This document shows positions 24,753 to 33,099 of a stretch of 64,000 bases of DNA, one piece after another; within the stretch, counting starts at the first letter, position 1, and each line of letters opens with the position of its first letter. Source of the stretch: JADKAV01 sp963732355 (GTDB taxonomy: Bacteria; Actinomycetota; Actinomycetes; S36-B12; UBA10799); NCBI GenBank assembly GCA_963732355.1, contig CAVSZD010000010.1, positions 124,001 to 188,000 on the forward strand, in the 5' to 3' direction. A program made the position numbers and the translations under genes. The notes below the pieces were generated by a model. It was not told where the DNA came from and did no database searches. It saw nothing but the letters and a program-made list of their open reading frames with translations.

Positions 24753-25848
24753 CTAGGGGTCTTCCAGGTGGGAGCGGTAGGTTCGCCCGGTTGGGCTGGT
24801 CCAGGTGAGGGTGCCGTGGGGTCCGGCGCTCACTTTCCAGTCGGTGTGGGTCTTGAGCCTGTGGTGGTAGCGGCAGAGACACTCGAGGTTACGTTCAGTG
24901 GTGGTTCCGGTGGGCCAGGCGGAGATGTGGTCGAGGTCGCAGTGCACGGCGGGGCGTCGGCAGCCGGGGAAGCGGCAGTGCCGGTCGCGGGCCTTGACGT
25001 ATCGGGTGAGGGAGGGACTGGGGCGGTATCCGGTGCTCGGGCTTGGGCTTGTCCAGGCGGATGCGCGGCGAGCCGTCGCAGAGTTGGTGGGCGTGGGTGG
25101 GGCTGATCGGGCCGTAGCCGGCGAGTTCGTGCCCGGCCGGGGTGATCAGTACCTGCACGGGGATGGGCTGGTCGGCTCCGATGCCGGTGAGCCGGGCGAC
25201 GAGTTCGTCGGCGCGGGCGCTGTCGACGGGCCCGTCGGTGTTGCTGGCGGCGACGCGCAGGCTTTCGTAGCAGGACTGGGCTTCTTCGGCGGTGAGGTAG
25301 GCCCCAAGGGAGGCCATCCCGTCTGTTTCGGGGCGCACCCAGACCCGGCGGTCTTTGCGGGCTCGCTTGCGTCGGCGTTCGGCGGCTTCGGGTTCGACCT
25401 TGGCGATCTGTCGGGCTAACCAGGCGCGCAGTTGCCCGCGGGTGTGGTCGGCCGCGTAGTGGCAGGCGCCCCCGGCCAGGGCTGTACGGCCTTCCGGTGT
25501 CATGGCGACGGTGCCCAGGGTGATCTCTTGGGCCTTGCCCAGGTCGATCTGCCCCGTCCGCAAGGCGTCGAGGACCATGGGCAGTTCTTCGTGCAGTTCT
25601 TGGGCCAGGTCTACGCGGCGACTGGCGGTGGCCGGGGTCCAGGCAAGGGCGCAGGCGATTTCGGCGGGGGCGGGGTCGCAGGGGTGCCCGCTGGGATCGA
25701 ACACGACCGGGTTCTCCTCGGCCACCTGGTTAATGGCGCTGATCTGGCGGGCGTCGCTGAAGGATTTCACCGTCTCGGCCGCGCGGGCGACCTCGAGCGG
25801 ATCCGCGCCGGCGGTTTGCAGCAGATCCCAGGCTTGGTGAACATCCAT
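24753..25848 (-). CDS. DUF222 / HNH endonuclease domain protein (frame-disrupted near 25,029)
   Basis: The N-terminal ~250 residues have the DUF222 pattern common to the multicopy 13E12-type proteins (AWTPATASRRVDLAQEL, GQIDLGKAQEI, SARADELVARL). The C-terminal HNH nuclease is in a +1 frame: RYVKARDRHCRFPGCRRPAV, HCDLDHISAWPTG, NLECLCRYHHRLKTH. Removing one base at about 25,029 joins the two as a ~365-residue protein ending at 24753. These proteins carry a C-x2-C zinc plus HNH catalytic site and are often spread as selfish homing-type genes. Many in-genome copies would be expected. Confidence 0.85.
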
Positions 25849-25986
25849 GAACCGACATTAGAACAGGGGTACGACAAAAATCGATGGAATGTGTGTGGGG
25901 TGGTTGGTGCCGTGAAGCCACCAATCATGTGCCACTCCTGGGTCGGTTCAAAGTCGGGCCGGCCGGTAGGCGCGTACACTCGTGAA

Positions 25987-26363
25987 TGGCGAGTCGGTCG
26001 GGCGGCCGCGGTTGCGCAAGCAGTCGAGGAAAGTCCGGACTCCACAGGGCAGGACGGTGGGTAACGCCCACCCGGGGTGACCCGCGGGAACAGTGCAACA
26101 GAAAGCAGACCGCCGGCTCTCGAGTCGGTAAGGGTGAAACGGTGGTGTAAGAGACCACCAGCGCGGCTGGCAACAGTCGTGGCTAGGTAAACCCCGTCCG
26201 GAGCAAGGCCAAGAGGGCACTTCGGTGCCTGTGCAGACGAGTTGCCCGCTCTACGTCTGCAGGTGGGCTGCATCGAGGTCATCGGAGACGGTGGCCCCAG
26301 ACAGATGGCCGTCGCCTCGGCTTAGGTCGAGGCACAGAATCCGGCTTACAGACCGACTCGCCA
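25987..26363 (+). ncRNA. rnpB: RNase P RNA (type A)
   Basis: The 5' end GGCGAGTCGGTC pairs with the 3' end GACCGACTCGCC (P1). The universally conserved GAGGAAAGTCCGGACTCC (P4 5' half), CAGGGCA, the AACAGTGCAACAGAAAGCAGACCGCC block and the 3' AGAATCCGGCTTACAGACCG are all present. A -10 hexamer TACACT lies at 25975-25980, placing the transcript start near 25987. This is the catalytic RNA that matures tRNA 5' ends. Length of ~377 nt is normal for actinobacteria. Confidence 0.97.
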
Positions 26364-26429
26364 CCAATAGCGCGCTGATCCTCGGTCGCAGGAGGGATGA
26401 TCTTGGAGGGGGGACCTCCGGCAGGCGTG

Positions 26430-26680
26430 TCCCTTCACAGGGATGATGCTGGCCGAGTTCGAGCGTGACCTGCTCCGAGAGCGCACGAAGTCCGGGCTGG
26501 AGGCTGCCAGGGCACGCGGCAGGAGGGGGGCCCGCAAGCCCAGCCTGAGCCCAAGAAGGTGGAAGTCGCGCGAAAGATGTACGCGGCGGGCGACTCGGTG
26601 GTCGCTGAGATCGCGAAGGTTCTGGGGGTGTAACGGGCGACGATATACCGGCAGCTGGGCGACCTGGAGCACGCGAACAA
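26430..26680 (+). pseudogene. Serine recombinase/resolvase C-terminal remnant
   Basis: The first frame reads FTGMMLAEFERDLLRERTKS and GLEAARARGRRGARKPSL, the E-helix segment of Tn3/Hin-type resolvases. In a +1 frame it continues with VEVARKMYAAGDSVVAEIAK, VLGV, stop, RATIYRQLGDL, the helix-turn-helix domain. The catalytic N-terminal domain is missing. At least one frameshift and a TAA make it dead. It lies 67 nt after the rnpB 3' end and marks a decayed mobile element. Confidence 0.8.
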
Positions 26681-26892
26681 GGCTTCTGCCCTTTGAAATG
26701 TCATCACGACCTGCCCCATTGTCGCTTCGAGATGGCAATGGACCCGGTCGGAATCCCCGGGGTCCGGGTGCTCTGTGGCCCGCCCGTGATGTCGGGGGCC
26801 TGCGGTTGCAGGGTGGAATGTGCTCGTCGAGAGCCGGTTTCTCCGGTGGCGTTGTGGGCTGTGCCTGGCTTCCGACTGTCGTCGGCCCGGTG

Positions 26893-27501
26893 TCAATCGC
26901 TCGGCGGTGCGGCAGCAAGGATGCCGCGGACCGCTGCCTCGACGCGCAGCAGGGCGTGCGGGTCGGTGAGTTGCTCGCGACGTAGCAGCAACCCGGACGG
27001 GACGTCGACGACACATGTGCGGATGGTGTCGACGGCCACCTCGTCGTCCCTGCCCAGGGCAGTCCTGGCCAGGTCCACGAACAGGATTGAGAGTCGGCGA
27101 GCCAGATCGGTAAGGCGTTCGCGCAGGTCGTCTGGGATGTCGTCGACCAGCAGGTCGTCGTAGCGCACCAGCATCAGGAAGGCTGCGCTGACCGGTGCAG
27201 TGCCGGCGAGTCGGCTGGCTGCCTGTGCTGCGGCCACGACGGGTGCCGCGGCATCGTCGGTCGTCAGGCGTGCCTGTTCGACGGCGTCGCGTTGCAGGGC
27301 GAGGAATCGCTCGGCGTTATGAAGGTAGGCCATTGCGACAAGCCCGGAGCGCGATCCGAAGGCGTGATAGATGGTGCCGTTGGAGGCCCCGGTCTCGGTG
27401 GCCAGTTCGCGCAGGGTGAGTCCATGGACTCCGCGCTCCACCATGATCGTGGTTGCGCGATCCAGGATCGATTCGATGTTGTGTTCGCGCGGCCGACCCA
27501 T
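26893..27501 (-). CDS. TetR/AcrR family transcriptional regulator
   Basis: The 202-residue protein has an N-terminal TetR helix-turn-helix: ILDRATTIMVERGVHGLTLRELATETGAS then NGTIYHAFGSRSGLVAMA, the canonical G-x-x-YxxFxS-K/R-xxL pattern. The remaining helices form the ligand/dimer domain, with no recognisable ligand class. It is transcribed in the same direction as the enoyl-CoA hydratase gene 80 nt upstream of it, and probably controls that gene through the palindrome at 28,272. The ligand may be an acyl-CoA, which is inference. Confidence 0.88.
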   Translation of the reverse strand: MGRPREHNIESILDRATTIMVERGVHGLTLRELATETGASNGTIYHAFGSRSGLVAMAYLHNAERFLALQRDAVEQARLTTDDAAAPVVAAAQAASRLAGTAPVSAAFLMLVRYDDLLVDDIPDDLRERLTDLARRLSILFVDLARTALGRDDEVAVDTIRTCVVDVPSGLLLRREQLTDPHALLRVEAAVRGILAAAPPSD

Positions 27502-27583
27502 CGTTGTCAGTTCCGCCCTGATCGTCTCGGCGAGGCTTGGATGCCGCTGTTCACCCGTGCGCGGATGGTTTCAGTCGAAGCGT

Positions 27584-28246
27584 TCACCGTTGATGGTCAC
27601 CCAGGGCCGACACGGCAGCTGCGAACATCGTCGACTTGATTTTGCCAAGGGTTGTCCGGTCCTTGCCCGCGAGATCGCGCACTGTCGCCACGGCGGACTC
27701 ATGCAGTGTGCCCAGGTCCGCAACCCCGTCAACGAGACCGGCACTCAGCGCGTCGGCTGCAGTGAACCGGCGTCCTGTCGTCATCGAGTCCACGGCCGTG
27801 CGGGCGCTCGTCTTGGATTGGATCAGCGCGGCCATGCCGTCCGTGAACGGGATGTGCAGGTCCACCTCTGGAAAGCAGAAGAAGCCACGGTCAGACCGCA
27901 TGACCCGGAAGTCGTGCGCGATCGCGAACATTGAACCCGCGCCGAATGCGTGCCCATTCACCGCGGCAACGGTCGGTACCGGCAGGGTCAGCATCGTTGC
28001 CAGGAGGCCGTGTACCCGTTCGACGTATGAACCGAGCTCCCCAGGGTTCTGGGCCAGAAAGTCGAGGTCAAGTCCGTTCGAGTAGAACTTCCCCGACCCA
28101 GTGGTCACGAGCGCGGCCGGTTCAGACGACGTGGACACCTCGTCGAGGGCCTCTGTCATCCAAGTCATCCAACTCGGGCTGAACCGGTTCTCGTCGTCGC
28201 CCATGTCGATCGTCCAGATCGAATCGTCCTTAAGCAGAGTGGGCAT
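27584..28246 (-). CDS. Enoyl-CoA hydratase/isomerase family protein
   Basis: The start at 28246 has RBS GGAAGGAGC. Crotonase-fold landmarks are AALVTTGSGKFYSNGLDLDFL (first oxyanion segment) and VPTVAAVNGHAFGAGSMFAIAHDF (second oxyanion Gly). Glu/Asp at GFFCFPEVDLHIPF is in the position of a catalytic acid, as in the enoyl-CoA isomerase (ECI) subgroup rather than hydratases, which have two glutamates. At 220 residues the protein is short but complete. It probably acts on unsaturated acyl-CoA and is linked to the TetR gene. Confidence 0.8.
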   Translation of the reverse strand: MPTLLKDDSIWTIDMGDDENRFSPSWMTWMTEALDEVSTSSEPAALVTTGSGKFYSNGLDLDFLAQNPGELGSYVERVHGLLATMLTLPVPTVAAVNGHAFGAGSMFAIAHDFRVMRSDRGFFCFPEVDLHIPFTDGMAALIQSKTSARTAVDSMTTGRRFTAADALSAGLVDGVADLGTLHESAVATVRDLAGKDRTTLGKIKSTMFAAAVSALGDHQR

Positions 28247-28271
28247 GATGCTCCTTCCGATGACCATATAA

Positions 28272-28287
28272 TAGAGCAAACGCTCTA
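28272..28287. promoter_or_regulatory. TetR-type operator upstream of the enoyl-CoA hydratase gene
   Basis: TAGAGCAAACGCTCTA is a palindrome with 6-bp arms and a 4-bp spacer, lying 26 nt upstream of the ATG and overlapping the likely -10 TATAAT-like run CATATAATAG. The spacing suits a TetR dimer. Confidence 0.7.
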
Positions 28288-28413
28288 CAACTCAGTTGCG
28301 GGGGCTGCGTCCCTTCGGTAAGCCCCACAAACCCTGGACCGCAGTGCTGATACCCGGTTTCGGCAAGGTAGTGGGTACGTACCGGGATCGCCAGCACAAG
28401 ATCGGGCTGTGAG

Positions 28414-28440
28414 TGGCGAGTCGGTCTGTAAGCCGGATTC
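28414..28440. repeat. 27-nt inverted copy of the rnpB 3' end
   Basis: The 27 nt at 28414-28440 (TGGCGAGTCGGTCTGTAAG… to GGATTC) are the exact reverse complement of 26337-26363, the last 27 nt of rnpB with its downstream A. Flanking sequence is unrelated. It bounds a 2.1-kb segment that begins at the real rnpB end. Confidence 0.9.
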
Positions 28441-28552
28441 CCTGTCACTGTTGGACCCCAGCAAGCCTTCCTGCCGCCGTGGCGTGGCCGTGTCTGATTC
28501 GGGTAGAAGTTCGGCGACTTCATCGGAGTCAAGATCACCCGTCGCGGGCTGA

Positions 28553-28630
28553 AAGGCTGACTACAACGAAACCCACCGTCATTCAAGAGTGGGCGATCTC
28601 ACCCCCGACGACTACGCTGCCGAGTGCAAG
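28553..28630 (+). pseudogene. IS3-family transposase C-terminal remnant
   Basis: After an in-frame TGA the frame reads KADYNETHRHSRVGDLTPDDYAAE, the characteristic end of IS3/IS481-type DDE transposases (YN..R.HS.LGYLTP..YA). No catalytic residues survive here. The frame then drifts into unrelated sequence. It lies 110 nt after the inverted rnpB fragment. Confidence 0.65.
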
Positions 28631-28703
28631 TGCCCCACTGACTCTGCGAGTGGCTGGATCACTTCAAGGGTCCTTCCGCTGAGGGACAGGAAGGGAGAAC
28701 TGC

Positions 28704-29069
28704 ATGGAGCTCTACTCGTCATTCTTGAAGCTGGCGCCGATCTTGCTCCTCAAAGTTCTCGCGAAGGGTGGCTTCGGGCCGTCGGAGCAGGACAAGGACA
28801 GGCGGGGACGGGTGGAGTTCGCCGGTGATGTCGTGCTGACGGTGGCCGTCGTCGGCGGTGGGTTGATCGCGACCCTCGTTCTGGGCGATGTGCTGCCCCC
28901 GACAGCCACCACCCGAGGGGTGCTCGTCGTCGCGGGATGCTTGAGCCTGTTGGTGCTAGCCAAGTACATGCTCGGCCAGATCGCCTCCGTATACCAGGTC
29001 CGTCTACGCGCACGAAGGCTTGAGGGCACCTCGGGCGGGGCGTCCGCCTACCGGGGGGAGTCCTCATGA
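28704..29069 (+). CDS. Small membrane protein, first of a paralogous pair
   Basis: The 121-residue protein starts at an ATG with RBS GGAAGGGAG. Two or three TM helices are visible (VVLTVAVVGGGLIATLVLGD and VLVVAGCLSLLVLAKYMLGQ), with a basic C-terminus. The N-terminus MELYSSFLKLAPILLL resembles that of the next protein, MSLYSAFLSMAPFILLAV, and both share VVAGC.SL.LLA….L..I…Y. No family is recognised. The next gene overlaps by ATGA. Confidence 0.55.
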   Translation: MELYSSFLKLAPILLLKVLAKGGFGPSEQDKDRRGRVEFAGDVVLTVAVVGGGLIATLVLGDVLPPTATTRGVLVVAGCLSLLVLAKYMLGQIASVYQVRLRARRLEGTSGGASAYRGESS

Positions 29070-29386
29070 GCCTCTATTCAGCATTCCTGTCGATGGCCCC
29101 GTTCATCCTGCTCGCCGTGACGTGGAGCGCAGATGACGACCAGCAGTGGAGTTACGCGTTGCTGTGGGATGTGGTCCTGGTCGTGAGCGTGATCACCGGC
29201 GGGATCGTGTCCATTCTGGTCCTGGGCGAAGTCGTGGGCCCGAACGAGGTGACGCAGGATTTCGTCGTCGTGGCGGGCTGCGTCAGCCTGGCGCTGTTGG
29301 CCGAGCACATACTCTCGGCGATCCTGTCGAAGTACCGCGCTCGCAGCAGTGACCTGACCGCCGACGACACGCCTTCCCAGCCATGA
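29066..29386 (+). CDS. Small membrane protein, second of a paralogous pair
   Basis: The 106-residue protein starts inside the stop of the preceding paralogue (ATGA). TM segments LLWDVVLVVSVITGGIVSIL and FVVVAGCVSLALLAEHIL. The C-terminus is short and polar. Sequence parallels with the preceding gene suggest a tandem duplication that evolved into a two-subunit membrane complex; function is unknown. Confidence 0.55.
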   Translation: MSLYSAFLSMAPFILLAVTWSADDDQQWSYALLWDVVLVVSVITGGIVSILVLGEVVGPNEVTQDFVVVAGCVSLALLAEHILSAILSKYRARSSDLTADDTPSQP

Positions 29387-29567
29387 TCGAACTGAGTCCC
29401 ATGCCCACCCTCGAACCTCACCGAGCACACCCTGAGGTTTGGACTCGGACGGTTGCTGTGTCGTCCCCTCGTTGGTCCCACAACTGCGCGTAACAACGTG
29501 TCACACGTCAGGCGAAATGACACGATCTGTGTTCAGGCGGACCGTGCACTTCGTCGGGATGGGGATC

Positions 29568-31127
29568 TCAACCGGGGCAGATGTGAAGCACCGAACCCCC
29601 GTCCCGGGTGGTCGTGCCACCCGGTCCTGTGGCCTCGACGGAGACTGTGTAGTCGCCAGGCGGAAGTGCCACAGTGCCCACATGCGGGCTGCCTGTCAGC
29701 CCGACGACCGAGTTCCCCGGGCTGATTACGGCCCGCACCGCGTTCACCTCGCCGGTGACCGATGCCGTCACTCGCAGCGTGAAGGCATCGCAGCGAGTGA
29801 AGCTGCCGTCCCCGGCCTTGTCCAGGTCCTCGATGGTGATGCCGGTGATGGCCGGCGGCTGCGCAGGGGGCTGGGGCGCTACGGGTTGGGGCGCAGCGCT
29901 GGTGGGCGCGGTCTTCTTGGGCGGCGAGGTTGTCTTGGTGGACTGGGTGTTCGCCGCTTTCGGCTTGTCCGAGACTGCCTCTGTCGGGGCATCCGACCGC
30001 GGGGTCAGGGGTGCCGAGGACGACTGTGTGGCTTTGGGTTGATCCGTCTCGTCGACGTCCGCGGCTTGGGTCTCGCGCGGGGTTGCCTTTGGAGCGTCTT
30101 GAGGGGGCAACGCCGATGCTGAACTCGAAACGGATGGTTGGGCAGTCGGAACGGCCGATCCGGTGATTGCCTGCCCGACCTCTGCGGTGTCGCTGCGAGC
30201 GGTCATCACGACCAGCCCGACGAGCGCCAGCACCAAGGCGCAAATCCCGGCGGCCGCTGGCAGCAGCCAGGAATGGGATTTCCTGCTCAGTGGGCGCGGG
30301 AAACCTTCGGCGTCGAACGGGGCCGCACGGGCCGTGAGCGGAACCGTTTGGCCCTGCGTCTGGCTGTGCTGGATACGGCTGAGCAGCTCCGGCGGTGGAG
30401 CCACGAACATGGGGGCCGCCATGGCCGGACGCAATGCTGCCAGGGCGGCGTGGCGGCGCCGTTCGCACGTATCGCAGTCCTTCACGTGCCGCAATATCCG
30501 CTTACGCAGCAGCGGTGACAGGGGTTGGTCTGCAGGTGAGACGATCGCGGCCAGCGTCTCGCAGTCCTTCCCGCGGGCCCGGTAGAGGACAAGTGCGGAG
30601 ATGGCATCGGACAGACTTGCTCGTGCCCGGGACAGCTGCGCGTGCAGGACGTTGGGTTTGTTCCCCGTGATCTGACTCAGGCGCTCGACATCGAGATCGT
30701 GTTGTAAAGCCAGGGTCACGATGTCCCGATCCGCCGGGCTCATGGCTGCCATTGCCTGGCCGACCAGGCGTGCCGCTTCTTCGCGGCGCAGTCCGGCATC
30801 GAAGTCGACCGTGGTGTCAGGCATGTCGATCGTCTCGTCGGAGTCGCTGAAGCGTTTGCGGCCGCGCAGGGTTCGCAAGCATTCGTTGCGGGTGATGGCG
30901 TACAGCCACGGACGGAGTTTGGCCGGGTCGCGCAACTGCCCGATCGATCCCGACGCGACCAGCAGTGAATCGTGGACCACGTCCTGTGCAGTGGCCGGGT
31001 CGCGCAGCATCGTAAGGGCGTAGGTGTAGAGCTTCGCGGAGTACGCGTTGTAGACCGGGCCGAGGCCCTCCGCCGGATCTCGTACCAGGCCGGCAGCCAA
31101 TTGCGCGTCGGTACTCATCTTGGTCAC
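29568..31127 (-). CDS. ECF sigma factor fused to zinc-finger, TM helix and extracellular domain
   Basis: The start is a GTG at 31127 after GAGGAGC. Residues ~15-180 are an ECF sigma: region 2 (VYNAYSAKLYTYALTML…VVHDSLLVA) and region 4 (LVGQAMAAMSPADRDIVTLAL, SQITGNKPNVLHAQLSRARASL). An anti-sigma-like zinc motif follows (RILRHVKDCDTCERRR, H-x3-C-x2-C), then one TM helix near residue 275 (LLPAAAGICALVLALVGLVV), a long Ser/Thr/Pro linker and a C-terminal beta-rich domain (FTRCDAFTLRVTASV, HVGTVALPPGDYTVSVEATG). In effect a sigma factor, its anti-sigma and a sensor domain share one 519-residue chain. It would need proteolysis, or to act while tethered. It is divergent from the secreted gene at 31293. 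Confidence 0.85.
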   Translation of the reverse strand: MTKMSTDAQLAAGLVRDPAEGLGPVYNAYSAKLYTYALTMLRDPATAQDVVHDSLLVASGSIGQLRDPAKLRPWLYAITRNECLRTLRGRKRFSDSDETIDMPDTTVDFDAGLRREEAARLVGQAMAAMSPADRDIVTLALQHDLDVERLSQITGNKPNVLHAQLSRARASLSDAISALVLYRARGKDCETLAAIVSPADQPLSPLLRKRILRHVKDCDTCERRRHAALAALRPAMAAPMFVAPPPELLSRIQHSQTQGQTVPLTARAAPFDAEGFPRPLSRKSHSWLLPAAAGICALVLALVGLVVMTARSDTAEVGQAITGSAVPTAQPSVSSSASALPPQDAPKATPRETQAADVDETDQPKATQSSSAPLTPRSDAPTEAVSDKPKAANTQSTKTTSPPKKTAPTSAAPQPVAPQPPAQPPAITGITIEDLDKAGDGSFTRCDAFTLRVTASVTGEVNAVRAVISPGNSVVGLTGSPHVGTVALPPGDYTVSVEATGPGGTTTRDGGSVLHICPG

Positions 31128-31292
31128 GGTAGTTGCTCCTCACGTCCACATGTATGTGAGTCAGCAGCAGTGCGTCCGCCAACACCTTTCGAGCCGTCGA
31201 TTGGGGCCGATTGAAAACTCGTTGGAAAAAGTTGTTGGTCAGGTCCGGGGTGGCTGCTCCTACCTGTGTAACCCACAACGAAGGAGCACCTC

Positions 31293-32543
31293 ATGAAGAT
31301 CATCCCCGGCCTCATCGCAGCAGCGGTTCTCGCCAGCACCCCCGGCGTGGCGCTGGCTGACACCCCGGCCCCGGTTCCCAGCAAGGGGCCCGGCCAGATA
31401 TCGGACACCCCGCTGAAGACGTCCAGCCACGCCATCACCGGCACCGGCGTCGAGTGGGGTCTGGACTGGTTCGACCTGCAGTTCGACGCCACCTTGAAGA
31501 ACGCGGTATTGCAGATCTCCAAGAAGGCACCGACGCAGAACAAGCAAGGTGTCTACTCAATGGGCGCAGCGCAGCCCGTCGCACTCACCGGCAAGGGCGC
31601 AGGGAACCCGGACCCCAACAGCCTGGTCCTGCCCGGCCAGAAGTTCGCCTTCGCGCAGCGTGTTGAGGGCCTCGATCAGGGCACGACCTACCACTTCCTG
31701 ATCAACCTGCCGGTGGGCGCCGGGTTCAAGCCGGTCCAGGTGGTGGGCAGCGTGCGCACCGAACACCACGGCGTTCACACCATCACGCGACGGACCACCG
31801 GACTCGATCTCGACTTCACCGCCAGCGGCGGATCGGCCACGGTCTCGGTGTCGAAGTCCTCGCAGATCGTGGGCAGCAAGCTCAAGGGCAGCACCGCGGT
31901 CGTCATCAAAGGAACGAAGCAGGGTGACAGCAACCGGTTCACCCACAGCTTCCAGAACCTGACCCCAGGTACGAAGTACTACGTGTTTGCTGTGGTCAAC
32001 GGCGCCCAGACCACCCAGCGGCTGACTGAGACGAGCACAAAGAGCCAGCAAGTGGAGGTGACGGTGGAGAAGATCAAGGTCATCGACGATGCCGACAATG
32101 GCCTGCGCGGCAAGGGCGACCTGCTCTTCCAGGTCCGCGGCACGACTGCCCCGACCAAGAGCGGCGCTGGGGAAGCCACTACGGCGAGACGAAGATCGGC
32201 TCGGGACAGACGGTGAACCTGAAGGAATCGGCCGAAGCCCCGCGACACACCTTCACCACCAAGGGTTCCTCGTTCGCCGTTCAGGTGGAGGGAAGGGAGT
32301 CCGACTGGGTCGGCAAGTCAGCGCGTGAGTTCTGCGAGGAGAACTACTACCAGCCCGAACCAGAAGCACACTGCCCGCTGGCTGAACAAGGCGGACAGCG
32401 GCGTCAACTGCTACCAGTTCTCCTACGCCGAGACGGCTTTCGACCTCAAGCAGGGCAACGTGCAGACCAAGACGTTCACGGTCGCCCGCAGTCCGGAGTT
32501 GCGGTTCGAAGTCACCGTGAAGATGACGATGAAGGCGGCCTGA
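31293..32543 (+). CDS. Secreted protein of unknown function (two frame breaks)
   Basis: RBS GAAGGAG precedes the ATG; the signal peptide ends ALADT. A beta-rich chain follows, with FN3-like spacing (YHFLINLPVGAGFKPV, FQNLTPGTKYYVFAVVNG). At about 32,165 the frame shifts (WGSHYGETKIGSGQTVNLKE continues the protein) and at about 32,356 it shifts back (ARWLNKADSGVNCYQFSYAE), ending at 32543. The two breaks compensate, as expected for a lost and a gained base. It faces the ECF sigma fusion gene and may belong to its regulon; no domain gives a function. A hairpin terminator follows. Confidence 0.65.
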
Positions 32544-32556
32544 GTCGCACTTGAAC

Positions 32557-32592
32557 CGTGATTCCCCGGCCGGCGACGGTCGGGGAATCACG
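32557..32592 (+). terminator. 12-bp hairpin terminator
   Basis: CGTGATTCCCCG (32557-32568) pairs with CGGGGAATCACG (32581-32592) around a 12-nt loop, 13 nt after the stop of the secreted protein gene. Confidence 0.8.
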
Positions 32593-32657
32593 CTGTTCGG
32601 CTCTGCCACGCTCACCTGAAATCGCTATCTTCGTGATCTAGAACGAGAGGACACCCT

Positions 32658-33068
32658 ATGGCGGACGGCGAGCCAGTTGTGAACGGGCTGATGGCGGCGA
32701 TCAGCAGCGGTGACCTCGATGCGATCAAGGAACTGCTGGACCCCGAACTCGTGAGCCACGGTGCGCTTGGCGATGTCCACGGTCCCGAGGGTTTCGTTCA
32801 AGTGATGATCTCCAACGTTCGCACCGCATACCCCGATGTACAGGTCCAGGCGGTTGGCGTGATTCAAGAAGGGGACATGATCTCCTGGCGGATCGAGGGC
32901 TCAGCGACCCACACGGGTCCATTTCTCGGCCTGGCTCCAACAGGCAAGCGGATCCGGATCAAGGGCATCCACCAGGCCCGGATCAGTAACGGAAGACTCG
33001 TCGAACACTGGCAGGGACCCGACATTCTCGCCATGCTCGTGGACATGGGCCGGGTGCCCTTCTGCTGA
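32658..33068 (+). CDS. SnoaL-like polyketide cyclase/ester cyclase family protein
   Basis: The 136-residue NTF2-fold protein shows the SnoaL pattern: MAAISSGDLDAIKELLDPELVSH, GDVHGPEGFVQVM, YPDVQVQAVGVIQEGDMISW and the C-terminal GIHQARISNGRLVEHWQGPD. The His/Asp pair typical of the family pocket is present. Members range from aldol cyclases to epoxide hydrolases and steroid-binding proteins, so the substrate is undetermined. RBS GAGAGGAC. It sits directly before the GH17-like gene with 31 nt between them. Confidence 0.82.
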   Translation: MADGEPVVNGLMAAISSGDLDAIKELLDPELVSHGALGDVHGPEGFVQVMISNVRTAYPDVQVQAVGVIQEGDMISWRIEGSATHTGPFLGLAPTGKRIRIKGIHQARISNGRLVEHWQGPDILAMLVDMGRVPFC

Positions 33069-33099
33069 CTGCCACACTCGATACCGCCAAGGAGTATGC

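Noticed and set aside
28414..28500. Second RNase P RNA gene on the minus strand
   Set aside because: Only the last 27 nt match; the conserved core is absent.
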